NCBI GenBank assembly: GCA_009602725.1
Contig: WELB01000038.1
Span: 161,571 to 192,383 of the forward strand
Origin: Spirogloea muscicola
Lineage: Eukaryota; Streptophyta; Zygnematophyceae; Spirogloeales; Spirogloeaceae
Direction: 5' to 3'
DNA length: 30,813 nt
Positions 21,965 to 30,813 of this stretch are shown piece after piece (the first letter of the stretch is position 1; every line of letters starts with the position of its first letter). The translations under genes were made by a program, and so were the position numbers. Under the pieces are notes generated by a model. It did not search any database and was not told the origin of the DNA. It was given only the letters and a program-made list of their open reading frames with translations.

Positions 21965-23236
21965 ATGCTCCGGTTGCCATCGACGCCGACCTCACTCACA
22001 CGCCACCGCCGCCGTCGCCGCCGCCGCCGCCGCCGCCACAGCGTCAGAGAGACGCCCTCCCCGCTGCCCATCATACGACCTCAGGCCTGCCTCTTGCTGC
22101 CTGCTCGTGTGCGCAGCGCACCGTTCGGAAGCGCGCAGTGCCCCAGACACGACTCCGCTGACACCTCTGCGTGTGCTTTTTGCTGCGGCTGCCGTCGCCG
22201 TCGCCTCCGTATCGGCTCGTCTCGGGCCGTGGAAAGGGCCTCCACGCCATACTGGCCGGAGCGTCGCACCCGAGCAGGTAAGGCAGGCATGGCAGTCAAG
22301 GACCCCATGTCTCTCCATGGCGCCCAGCACGATTCCCGGCATGCTCACAGTGTCGCCGATACGGCTGGTGGGCACGTGTCTGCCGTTAGGCCGGATGCCG
22401 CTGCTGGTCATGCCCACACCCGGCTTTCGGTGGCCTGTGGCCTTGCCGGCAGTCCTTGCGATGGTCATGGTCGTCCTGCACCGCATGGCGAAGGCCTGCA
22501 CGGCAAGCTCCGTTCCCGTCACAAGCTGCGAATGCTGCACGGTCGCGCTGGGGGGCATGGGCCGGCGCGCAAGGGCCACTGTGGGACTCGAGCCTCAAAG
22601 CAGAGGGCCAGGTGCCTCAGCTCCGTTCCTCCGGCACCTCGCAACACTACCCAATTCATAATGCACAACAAGATGCTTGGTGTCAAGCACACGGCGGGCG
22701 GGCGCGACCACATGAGTGACTCGGCAGAGCTCCTTGGCGTGAACGCCTTTGGTTCCATGAGGGACCAATTCATTCGGCTGAATGTTGGACAAGATGGCAG
22801 CAGCCCTGTACAAGAAGGCCATATATCTATGGGTGATGGCCCGGAGCAGGCGGGAGATGCTACTGCTTCCACGTCAGGCACTCTTGCTGAGAAGGGCAGC
22901 ACAGGCGTGGGCGATCTGGACCATGTGAAGGAGAGTGAGTTGAAGTTATCAGGCAAAAGTCGTCGTTGGTGGTCGAAGAAGGGGCATCGTTGCGTGAACA
23001 AGCACTGCAGACAGATGACAGTTGGCCTGAAGCAGGCTGTGAAGCAGCTGCTTCTTGAGCACGTGGACATGAAGAAACGCTTGAGCACCTTAGAGCAGGA
23101 CATAACAAGAATGAAAGGGTCCCTTGAGACCAGGTATCAGAGTCACCAGGAGAATGGGGCACAGCAGGAGCACCGGATTGACTTATCCAATATCCCATGT
23201 GGAAGCAGCCAGAATAGTTGCGCAAGACAGGACTAA
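21965..23236 (+). CDS. Unrecognised protein with C-terminal coiled coil
   Basis: An open frame of 423 codons runs from ATG 21965 (CACCATGC) to 23236. I recognise no family. The part from about 22661 on looks genuinely coding. It includes a basic patch SGKSRRWWSKKGHRC and then a heptad-like helix around VGLKQAVKQLLLEHVDMKKR and RLSTLEQDITRMKGSL, consistent with a coiled coil, followed by a polar tail. The first half is doubtful: it contains an Arg run from a (CGC)n repeat. In the same stretch another plus frame (21750-22661) has higher GC at third codon positions. The true gene may use that frame in an upstream exon joined by an intron I cannot place. It is convergent with the malectin-like gene. 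Confidence 0.45.
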   Translation: MLRLPSTPTSLTRHRRRRRRRRRRHSVRETPSPLPIIRPQACLLLPARVRSAPFGSAQCPRHDSADTSACAFCCGCRRRRLRIGSSRAVERASTPYWPERRTRAGKAGMAVKDPMSLHGAQHDSRHAHSVADTAGGHVSAVRPDAAAGHAHTRLSVACGLAGSPCDGHGRPAPHGEGLHGKLRSRHKLRMLHGRAGGHGPARKGHCGTRASKQRARCLSSVPPAPRNTTQFIMHNKMLGVKHTAGGRDHMSDSAELLGVNAFGSMRDQFIRLNVGQDGSSPVQEGHISMGDGPEQAGDATASTSGTLAEKGSTGVGDLDHVKESELKLSGKSRRWWSKKGHRCVNKHCRQMTVGLKQAVKQLLLEHVDMKKRLSTLEQDITRMKGSLETRYQSHQENGAQQEHRIDLSNIPCGSSQNSCARQD

Positions 23237-24217
23237 TGATGTAAGTCGAAGAAACAAGGTGAAGGTGTGGTGTCTGCAATGGCTGTGACAGGGGAGGTGC
23301 GCGACAGTGCTCATCAAGGAGTTACTCGCAGAAGATTCACTCGCAGCATGCGCCTTATCCTGCAAAAAGCATCATACATGTTGCTAGCACACGTGGTGCT
23401 TGTTGCCCTAGAAGGTAGAAATGTGTAGTATCTGTATTTGTCATCCTTTATCCATTGGGGGTAATTACTGCAGCAGATGTAGTGCTGGGCTCATAGTGCT
23501 TGAGAGTATTTGATACTGGGCTGCTGTGAATTCATTGGCAGCCAAGCCACAGATCTTGGCTATTGTATTTGGTGGCAGATGCCACAGGTCTGCAATCTTA
23601 TTCTTGACTCAATTATAGTGAGCCTTCGTTCCTTGGCCTGGCTGTTCACAGCCCTCGCCCCCTTCGAGAGAGCCACTTTCAAGGATTCTTAGCAAATTTC
23701 CATGTTTTAATATATTTGATTGCCGAACAGCTGGCATTGGTGGGGACTGGTATGGTGTAGTGTATGGTACGTGTTAAGCAACACTGAGCGAGATTGCCTG
23801 CACTTGAAACAATGCAAGCCCAGCACTACTAACAATGTCAGTGACTGCAATCATCAGAACGGTAGGGCACCTGAGTATGTAATTATTTACAGCGCCCAGG
23901 CAATCATCCAAGCAAGCACCTTACATTGTGCAGTTAATGAAAAACTGCACAAGTGCATTAATCTAGGCCCATGCCAACGTAAGGGCCAGCGATGAAGCGT
24001 CCAATCATCTGAACATGTCCGCTGGTCACAAAATCTCTACTCATCTTCCTTAAGTATGGGTAGGGAACCTAGGCAACTGTGCTAACTACAAGTAGTCTTG
24101 CGAGTATCTCCCACGGCCTGCTACATCAACCGTATACAGTGGTGAGCACTCAAAGTACAGCATGTACATAGTGCATATTGATCTTTAGTAATTCACACCT
24201 ACAATTAGACCTTATAC
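23237..24217. other. Convergent intergenic region; one degenerate repeat
   Basis: The only recognisable item is a plus-strand degenerate hairpin repeat near 23630-23690 (ggcctggctgttcacagcc then 'ctcgcccccttcgagagagcc'). The rest is AT-richer, with no coding signal, and is likely 3' untranslated and intergenic sequence. Confidence 0.45.
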
Positions 24218-24369
24218 CTAGCAAGTATTGACTATATACCTAAGACTGCAGAAGCCTCCATACAATGTGGACACAATCAGCAAGTCGCACATCAAAATGC
24301 AGCCGTCAACACTGAAGAAGCTACCAAGGATCAAGCTAGTGCCGTGCGCACAGTCAACCTCCTTGGGAG
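24218..24369 (-). CDS. Candidate last exon of the malectin-like gene
   Basis: On the minus strand an acceptor CTCTTAG at 24377-24370 would join in the right phase to the exon ending at 24425. It adds about 49 residues starting A-P-K-E-V-D-C before a stop at 24218. The added residues are not recognisable, and reading through the preceding intron instead stops at 24393. Support is only phase and splice-site form. Confidence 0.2.
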
Positions 24370-24424
24370 CTAAGAGCAAGGAGGAACGGTGCTTATATTG
24401 CAAACAGGAGTAGTACAACTATAC

Positions 24425-25946
24425 CTGCTCCGCCCAAGCGGGTAGCTCCAGCATTCCGTGACTTGCGTCTGCAATAAAGAAGTGTGCCCACTGCCAACAC
24501 TGCAGCCACAACGATAACAGCAATCACAATCCCCGCAATGCCTCCACCAGACAAGCTTGATCCGCCGCCACCATCACCTGACGCATCAGGACCCAGCAGA
24601 AAGTGATGAGAACTTTGTAAGTGCCATGGGCTTTCTCCAAACATCAGGACAATTCAACCACTACCAATATGGGATGAAGCGTATACTAAACCCTCCTTCC
24701 CATCACGCTCTTGAAATGCCCGGGCGTTTTGTGACAAGCGCCATGATTCGTCAATTTCGTCCCTGACTTCTATGTGAGCGTGTTATGTTTGCTACAGATC
24801 AGCAGATTAGACATCAAAAGGCTGTCACCCCAACAAAAGCCGTACTTTGGGCATAGCACATATACCTTTCGCGGATGATGACATTGGCAGGATCTCAAAG
24901 AGCTCGAGGCCGTTGATGATGGGGCCGGCAATGCCACCTGAGCTTTGGAGCGAGACATTGAAGAGGAGCTTCGAGGTCGCTGTGCCCGCCGGCTCTGAAA
25001 CGTTCAGGATGAAGGTCTGGTTCACAGGCACAAACGCCTGCTTCCCAGCGACGCTGTAAACGTCGAACCCGCTCCTCAACACCTCCCCATTGATGACCAA
25101 GTCGAAGACGCGGTCTCCCGCCGTGACAGTCGAGTTGGTCTCGGCAAAGTAGAGGACGAGGAGCCACTGGTCGCGCACGTCCTGAGCGACGATATAGTAG
25201 ACCAGGTCGATGGCGCCACCGGCGGGGGCCTGCTGTGCCGTCTGGTACAGCATCGCGGGGGGGTAGTTGATGGGCAGGCCGGCGCCGCTCACGTTCCTGG
25301 CGGTGGTCAGCGGCGCCGACCCGCCGGCGGCGGGCGTGCTGTCCGCCGACCAGTACCGGAAGCCCAGGTCGGCCGGCTCGCGCCCGAATGCCGGCCCGCC
25401 GAGGTTAATGCGCACGGCGTTGGAGAGGACGTAGCCGTGGCCGAGCCCGATGGCCGCCGTGCTGTACGCGTCGCTCTCCGCCGGCAGGACCTGCAGGCTG
25501 TTGACGAGCGCGTCGCCGACCACCGGCCGGAGGCAGAATTGAACAGCGGCGCTGTCATCCACGAAGACGTAGAAGTCGGTGTAGTACGCTTCGCTGGACA
25601 GCTCCGCCGCGTTGGGCTCCCGGAAGTCGACGCGCTCCACCGGCAGGCCCTGGACGAGCACGTCGAACGCCACGTCCGGCGGGCCGGTGCTGTCGAAGAG
25701 CCCGATGGCGAAGGAGGCGCGCACGAGGTAGCGCCCGGCGGGCACTGGCACGGCGTAGCAGCCGCGGGCGCCGCCGGGGAAGGTCCGGAAGGTGGCGTCG
25801 ACGGGCGCGACGTTCTGGGCGTAGGCGTTGGGGTTGGAGGCGTTGACGCCGCCGTCGAAGTAGGCGTCCGCCTGCCACGCCACGCCGCCGCCGAGGTCCG
25901 CGCCCAGCGTCCGGTTGCTGCCGCAGTCGATCCGGATAGGGTCTGC

Positions 25947-25977
<31 letters not shown>

Positions 25978-26093
25978 TGCGGCGTCAGATCTCGCCTGCG
26001 GCGATCGCCGAGACCGGCAGCGCGGCGGCGGTCGAGGCGTGCAGAAAGGGCGGCGAGGCCGGGGCGGGGCGGCAGCGCGCACCGATCTGGGGC
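24425..26093 (-). CDS. Malectin-like domain membrane protein (5' end unresolved)
   Basis: Two minus-strand exons are clear: 26093 (or below) to 24866, and 24577-24425, joined in phase 1 (donor GTATAT, acceptor GCGTCAG). The first encodes a complete malectin-like region of about 360 residues. It starts at DPIRIDCGSNRTLG and continues with CYAVPVPAGRYLVRASF, GDALVNSLQV, VRINLGGPAFG, INYPPAMLYQTA, YYIVAQDVRDQW, RVFDLVINGE and finally PIINGLELFEIL. This is the carbohydrate-binding-type ectodomain of plant malectin-like receptor kinases; several N-x-S/T sites fit secretion. The second exon gives a Gly/Ser linker, a membrane helix (GIVIAVIVVAAVLAVGTLLY) and a basic CRRKSRN stop-transfer. No kinase follows. 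The signal peptide should lie upstream of 25960 but is hidden by (CCG)n, a T52 run and an N. A possible 3' exon is 24369-24218. Confidence 0.82.
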
Positions 26094-26095
26094 CN

Positions 26096-26147
<52 letters not shown>

Positions 26148-26152
26148 CCGCC

Positions 26153-26195
<43 letters not shown>

Positions 26196-26210
26196 CGGCG
26201 GTGGCGGCGC
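26096..26210. repeat. T52 homopolymer followed by (CGG)n microsatellite
   Basis: Positions 26096-26147 are 52 consecutive T, preceded by an N at 26095. From 26148 to about 26210 the sequence is CGG/CCG trinucleotide repeat with two GGT interruptions. On the minus strand the malectin-like frame would read this as a lysine run and a proline run, which is implausible as protein. Either a real homopolymer in an intron or leader, or an assembly join. Confidence 0.85.
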
Positions 26211-26613
26211 GGACGTAGGAGGTGCTTGACCGGCGATCGGGAATGCCAGCCAAGTTGCCCTTGAACGAACGACGAGAGAGCCTTCGTGCATACCTGTGGG
26301 TTGGCCTTCCACGGCCTCTTAGTGAACAGCCGCTGGTCAGATTAAATTAGAGAAAGCGCGGCCAGATTGACTGGTGGCGAGAAGTCGCGCGCGGTGCGCA
26401 TGTGATTGAAATGGAGGCCAATTCTAGCCTTACAAATGTCCTGGTAACTGGGTAATGAGCTGGCTAAGGGGTACACTAATATCCCCGAGTAAGCACATGC
26501 ATATCTGACAAGCTATACTGAGGAAAGGACAAGCTATACTGTGGCTGGGAAAGGCCAGCCCAAAGGAATGGACAAGGTCAGATTTATTGGACTCCGGGTA
26601 GCAGGTCTCTCGT

Positions 26614-26880
26614 CTATGGCCAGAGGCTGCAGGCAGGGCGCGCGACCAGCACGCAGATGCAACGCGTGTGCCATTGACCGCTGCACTGACAGGCGCATGC
26701 GAGACACCTGGGCGAGGAGAGCCTGCCGCGTTGACATCGGCCTGCTCCCTTTGGTGTCGTCGGAACACTGCGATGCACACTGGCCGGTGCTGGAGCTTGA
26801 AGCCACCGAGCACCGAGCGCCCTGTGAACGTCGATGGCAAGGGGGAAGAACTCGTCCTCCCGCAGACGGTTTTTAAGCAA
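26614..26880 (-). pseudogene. Retroelement ORF 3' fragment (copy c), frameshifted
   Basis: The minus strand reads REDEFFPLAIDVHRALGARW in one frame, and then QVSRMRLSVQRSMAHAL in another. The matching blocks in copy d (29590-29940) are in a single frame, so this copy carries at least one frameshift. A hairpin-repeat tail (about 26535-26580) follows on the same strand. Confidence 0.5.
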
Positions 26881-27439
26881 CCTTCGCTGATGCTGAGCAC
26901 CCAGTGGCCACTTGTCGTTGCGTGCTTTAGCGCTTTCCTTTACCCTTCGAACTTTGTTAATTCTTTGCTGGGCTGGCAATTATAGCCATCGCCCTCTACT
27001 GGAAGAGTCTATCTGCTCTCAGAAGAGCCTCCTCCTCTTCTCTCTTTCTCCCTCGTTGGATGCAAAGATATTGAGAACCATGCTGCGAGGTCTGAGCACT
27101 GGTCAGCTCAGGGATCCCTCAGAGCCTCCGTGTTAGCAGGAGGGAATATGGGGGCGACGAAGCTGAAACCCGTTGTGCAAGCCAGAAATTGCGGTAAGGG
27201 AACGACCAGGGCTCGACCCTACAGGGCAAATATCTGGGACCGCTGCAGTCACATGTAAGACGCGTTTGGTAGCACGGCATAAGACTAGAAGGCACGATGT
27301 CTCAGATAAGTGCTGCTCCCTGCTCGCGTTGCCGATGGTCAGCAGAGAGACCAGCATCATGTGTAGCGAGGACCACCGACCACCATGACTGCTGCAGATG
27401 TCCTTGGCAATGAAATATATCAGCGGCAGAGTGGTCCTT

Positions 27440-27600
27440 CACTTCTCCAACATTCTTGTGGTTGGCTAACTTCGCAACATAGCCGGTCTTGAGAGGCACC
27501 TGGCCGAGAGACCCGGCGGCAATGAAGGCGGGCAGCTCACCTTGCTGTCTCTGACAAAGATATATGGCCGACCGTGCAAGCCGCTGCAGAAGGTCAGCCA
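27440..27600 (-). pseudogene. Retroelement ORF 3' fragment (copy e)
   Basis: The minus strand reads DLLQRLARSAIYL...FIAAGSLGQV, which aligns by eye with DLLQRLARQAIDR...FNAAGSLAQV of copy b (1806-2126). It then diverges (VPLKTGYVAKLANHKN) with no FRMRL block, so it is truncated or belongs to a related subfamily. Confidence 0.4.
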
Positions 27601-28181
27601 CCGACTGCCAAACGAGAGCAGAGAGCAGTTGTTATTCGACTTGTAGACGATGAGAAGATGGCAGAGGGAGAAGCTCTTCCAGAGCTCTCTGGCTCCTTCA
27701 GACCTGGTTATCCTTATTGAGCTGGACGTTCTCAGCTCTCGCCTCTTTTCCGCTGCAGCCTCTGGCTACAGACAGGAAATCTACCCCAGAGATTACTTTC
27801 TCTGACCTGCGGCTGCTCAACAGGTGATATTGAGCACCAGTGACCACTTGAGTCGCAGTGTGCTTTAGCGCTTTTCTGGCCCCTTCGAACATGTACATTC
27901 ATCTTTCTGGGCTTGGCCAATCACAGCCATCGCCCCTCTACTAGCGAAGTCTTTCTTCTCCGCCCTCTAGAACACAATCTGCAAATGCTCACTAGAGTTT
28001 CTTGAGCGCCCACTCGCAGGAGCCACAGAGAGTACATTCAAGGTTTTTGCGCCTTCCCCGGCCCCCTCAGGCTTTCTTCAGTCCTTTGGGCTGGCCTCTC
28101 ACAGCACTGTTTAATGTAAATTAGCTGTTCTTCTCCAGAGAGCTGCTCCTTCGGAAGAGAGCTCGTGCACAAGGGGGCGAG

Positions 28182-28420
28182 GGTTGCGAAAAGCCGGCCC
28201 AGAGAGAATGAATAAGCCATAGGCGGGAAGCCCCAACATGGGAATAATTTCCACAAGACGGCAGCGGCTGTGGAAGGCCAGCCCCAAGAGAGAGAAGCAC
28301 TTCTAAAGTTGGCGATGGCTGTGAAAGGCCAGCCCAAATGAGAAAAAGGAGCACTCCTAACATAGGCAATGGCTGTGATAGGCCAGCCCAAGGGGAAATG
28401 AATAAGGTGAAGAAGGGCCC
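28182..28420 (-). repeat. Phased array of four hairpin units
   Basis: Hairpin cores (GGCTGTGAAAGGCCAGCC and variants) begin near 28182, 28266, 28317 and 28371. Spacings are 84, 51 and 54 bp. Between cores the units share purine-rich 'caaa-gagaaa', 'cacttctaaa' or 'cactcctaac', and 'ggc(g/a)atggctg' segments. It is a decayed tandem array, not a CRISPR: the spacers are homologous to each other. Confidence 0.65.
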
Positions 28421-28770
28421 AAAAGAGTGGACAGATAAAGTGTTACTGCAAAAGCAGGGAACTCTGCACTTGAAGTGCTTCTCACGTTTGAAGAGCCCAC
28501 CGGCGTCCGCGGCGGTGCTCAGGCACCCCAGTTGTTGTCCGACTTCTAGGTGCCCTTTCGTCGAAATCAAATCCCTTTTCCCGCCGCGCTTTCGCCGTGT
28601 CCTCAGCCCCTCAAATAGGGTGCTCGTCCGTGTAGCCCCAACCTTTGCACTCTCCCTTGTTTTGCGCATGACCAACGCAATGGCTTGGCCTTGCCCCCCA
28701 TTCATCTCATGCGCATCGTGCAACTTGTCTCTTCTGAATAAGGTAACAGCTTTACCAAAGCGAGGGCGAT

Positions 28771-28985
28771 GGCTAGGAGAGGCCAACCCAAAGACATAGC
28801 GCTTCCAAAATAGGCCGTTGCTGTGAGAGGCCAGCCCAAAGAAAGGAACAATTTTTGCAATGTAAGGCAATATCTGTGAAAGGCCAGCCCAGAAGGAATG
28901 TGTAGTATGGGAGTGGACAAGATCCGTCGGGAGAAGAAGCGTTTCTTCCAAGGGGAAGAGGGCTGGGGAAGCCAGCCCAAAAAGA
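28771..28985 (-). repeat. Second phased array of four hairpin units
   Basis: Cores begin near 28771, 28819, 28872 and 28961, with spacings of about 48, 53 and 89 bp, the same two spacing classes as the array at 28182-28420. The sequence between cores is similar in type (aaagacatagcgcttccaaaataggc, aaagaaaggaacaattt). The last unit ends with the near-intact GGCTGGGGAAGCCAGCC form. Confidence 0.65.
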
Positions 28986-29399
28986 AGGGAACGAGGTCCA
29001 TATGCAGTTGGAGGCAGTGCAAGTGGTAGAGCAAAGGAGTAGGTTTCCGGCTGGCTTTTTGCAGCCCCCGCTTTCTATGCAGCCTCTAGCTCTCTACTGA
29101 AAGAGTCTTTCTTCTCGTGAAGAAGAAGGGCGCGGAGCGCATGAAATGAAAGGGAGGCCAATTCAAGCCCATACAGTATTCATGCAGAGCCTAGAGCAAA
29201 CAAGGCTACATACTACGGAGACCTAAACTAAGGTGCCTAAGGTGACATTAGTACCCACGGGTGAGCACAAACAAATTCGACAAGCTAAGTTGGGGAGCTG
29301 GAGCAGCGCCACGAAAGCCGGAGGCCTGAATTAGAGCGCGCCCTGCACGTTGATGAAGAGCCAATGCTTGCGAGCGCTGCAGACCAGGCGAGAGCCGCA

Positions 29400-29580
29400 T
29401 CATGAAGAAGAAGAGAGAAAGACGCTTCCAGAGGGGGTGGTGGCTGGGAGAGGCCAGCCCTGAATAATAGAATGAACAAAGTCCGAAGGGGCCAGGGAAA
29501 GCGCTAAAGCTAGCACACATGGGAATCAAGCAGCTACGAAACACCCTGTAACCCCTGCTAAGCAGCCGCATGTCAGAGAA
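29400..29580 (-). repeat. 3' tail of retroelement copy d
   Basis: Reading the minus strand away from the ORF fragment, the order is: tail motif (29547-29570, CTGCTTAGCAGGGGTTAC), a 'tttagcgctttccctggccccttcggactttgttcattct' segment, then the hairpin GGCTGG...CCAGCC (about 29442-29459) and 'ctctggaagcgtctttctctc'. The same order follows copy a on the plus strand at about 411-575. Confidence 0.65.
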
Positions 29581-29589
29581 GCTGGTCTC

Positions 29590-29940
29590 CTGGTAGCGTG
29601 TCCCTGGCCAGGGCCAGAGGCTGCAGCCAAGGCACGACCAGCACGCAGTGCAGCGCGCGAGCCATAGATCTCTGCCGTGAGACGGACAGGCGCATGCGGA
29701 ACACCTGCGCAAGCAAGCATGCTGCATGGAAATCCACGCGCTCCCCATGATACCGGCGGGAGATAGCGTGACGCGAGAGCTGGTTGAGCAGCTCGAGCCA
29801 TCGAGCGCCCAACGCACCGTGAGTGTCGATGGCGAGCGGAAAAAACTCGTCTTCCCGTGGGTGGTCGGCGTACTTCAAATCCTTGGCCCTGGCGGCGCAG
29901 GCCACCGTATACCCAGCCTTGGAGCCACATTGCGTGGGAA
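29590..29940 (-). pseudogene. Retroelement ORF 3' fragment (copy d), longest
   Basis: This is the best-preserved copy. The minus strand reads GNVLLPTQCGSKAGYTVA, then KDLKYADHP, FFPLAIDTHGALGARWLELL and AQVFRMRLSVSRQRSMARAL before losing homology. No start codon context, catalytic motif or complete domain is present. Four copies with the same ordered blocks support a once-coding mobile element; I think the C-terminal end of a non-LTR retrotransposon polyprotein is likeliest. Confidence 0.5.
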
Positions 29941-30571
29941 GAAGGACGTTTCCAGAAGAGGGTTTTCTCGTCAAGGGGATTGCTTTTCAGCGGCTAGTCT
30001 TCCTTACTTGCTGCTGCTATCTACAGATTGATAAGTGATGATCCCACATGGTACTTGCTTACTTATTTGTATCAGCGCTTTCCGACCCCTTCCGACACAT
30101 TTAATATTCTTTCGGGCTGGCTTTTCACAGCCCTTGCCCCCTTTGGAAGAGCTCATCGGATGAGCTTGGTCGCACAGGAGGAGGCGGTCACCGCGGATGG
30201 CGCCTGCCTGGCCGGGTCAACAGTGCGCCCGATGTCGCGCGTCGCGCCGCAGGGCGAGGGGAAGGAAAGGCGCGCGGATCGCATTGATTTAGAGGCCAAA
30301 GCCAGCCAGCACATTGTGTCAGACGATCAGGGAGGGAGAGAGAGAGGAAGACGCTTCCAGGAGAGGGCGGTGGCTGGGAGAGGCCAGCCCACAAAAAAAG
30401 AATGAACGAAGTGCGAAGGGCCAGGGAAAGAGGAAGAGGGTTTCCAGGCCTTCTGGCATCTGTTTGGCTCTTTGGAATTTGTCCATTCTTTTCGGGCCAA
30501 CCCCTCTCGGACCTGATGTTGCTCACTTGCGGGTACTGAGCTTCCCTAGTATGTTGTCGTGATTGGTAGAG

Positions 30572-30809
30572 TAGAGGAGTCCTTCCTCGGCATCTCATTC
30601 TTCGGCTTTGGACATTGTCCATTCTTTTTGGGCTGGCTTTGCCAGCCCCTCTTTCTCTATGGGCGAGCCTTCTCCTTCTCTATGGGCGCGCACTTTCTTC
30701 CAGTAGAAGAAGGTTCGCCCATAGAGAAAGAGGGGCTGGCAAAGCCAGCCCAAAAAGAATGGACAATGTCCAAAGCCGAAGAATGAGATGCCGAGGAAGG
30801 ACTCCTCTA
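30572..30809. repeat. 102-bp inverted repeat, second palindromic copy
   Basis: The arms are 30572-30673 and 30708-30809, each 102 bp, with a 34-bp spacer. They differ from each other at one base (30714 T). Arm sequence is the same as at 1445-1778, but here the opposite ends face the centre: the 'gccttct' ends are inside, whereas at 1445-1778 the 'ctcta' ends are inside. The flank 30507-30571 matches the reverse complement of the spacer of the first copy (about 1595-1662). Confidence 0.9.
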
Positions 30810-30813
30810 CTCT

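Larger units (their letters stand above)
26330..30813. repeat. Large repeat block with retroelement fragments
   Basis: No host gene is recognisable. Hairpin-core copies lie on the minus strand near 26543, 28182, 28266, 28317, 28371, 28771, 28819, 28872, 28961, 29442 and 30370. Plus-strand copies lie near 26970, 27910, 28087 and 30115, and a degraded one at 30490. Decayed retroelement ORF fragments are at 26614-26880, 27440-27600 and 29590-29940. The block ends in a palindrome at 30572-30809, which shows that the repeat region extends beyond the window. Confidence 0.7.

Noticed and set aside
25437-26264. 275-codon plus frame opposite the malectin-like gene
   Set aside because: It is a shadow of a clearly conserved minus-strand domain; its phenylalanine run derives from the T52 stretch.
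24825-26312. Long minus frame with proline and lysine runs as the malectin-like N-terminus
   Set aside because: The runs come from the CGG repeat and the T52 stretch next to an N. They are not credible protein, and the frame there starts with GTG.
26940-27890. TTCGAA-type segments as tRNA T-arm remnants
   Set aside because: They are part of the recurrent 'cccttcgaac' segment of the hairpin-repeat tail. No cloverleaf can be drawn around them.
28182-28420. Regularly spaced repeats resembling a CRISPR array
   Set aside because: The spacers are homologous to one another, repeats are imperfect, no cas-like gene exists, and the window is eukaryotic with spliced genes.
30559-30786. Open frames through the palindromic repeat as small membrane proteins
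   Set aside because: The same peptide recurs only because the DNA repeat recurs, and frames differ from copy to copy.

Overview
This is eukaryotic nuclear DNA, most likely from a streptophyte: a charophyte green alga or an early-diverging land-plant lineage. The evidence is gene content: an ATL-type RING-H2 ligase, a plastid-type lysophosphatidate acyltransferase, a subfamily-VII-like receptor-like cytoplasmic kinase, a full SAC9-type phosphoinositide phosphatase with a WW domain, and a malectin-like membrane receptor. Genes have short introns (about 110-360 bp) and very GC-rich first exons. The species cannot be named from sequence alone.

Layout. 1-2350 is a repeat block with retroelement 3' fragments and a perfect 102-bp inverted repeat. 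3335-4483 (+) is a two-exon ATL-like RING-H2 gene. 4484-6750 is mostly featureless, with one foldback at 6305-6562. 6751-8420 (+) is a three-exon plastid LPAT gene with an N base inside its transit peptide. 9564-12284 (-) is a kinase gene interrupted by a 363-bp assembly gap and containing two GC-AG introns. 12595-20328 (+) is a 14-exon SAC9 ortholog of about 1614 codons, head-to-head with the kinase. 21965-23236 (+) is an unrecognised gene with a C-terminal coiled coil. 24425-26093 (-) is a malectin-like, single-pass membrane protein with no visible kinase; its 5' end is obscured by a T52 run next to an N. 26330-30813 is a second large repeat block ending in another copy of the 102-bp inverted repeat.

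How the genes relate. They are separate nuclear genes, not an operon. Three have signalling or membrane-lipid roles (kinase, phosphoinositide phosphatase, malectin-like receptor) and one makes phosphatidic acid in plastids. I see no evidence of a functional cluster. The only suggestive arrangement is the short (about 310 bp) divergent spacer between the kinase and SAC9.

The most unusual content is in the repeats. A short hairpin core (GGCTGGC / GCCAGCC, variable loop) occurs more than 20 times in both orientations, only outside exons. It recurs as the 3' tail of decayed retroelement ORF fragments, as roughly 50-bp phased arrays, and as perfect palindromes at both ends of the window.
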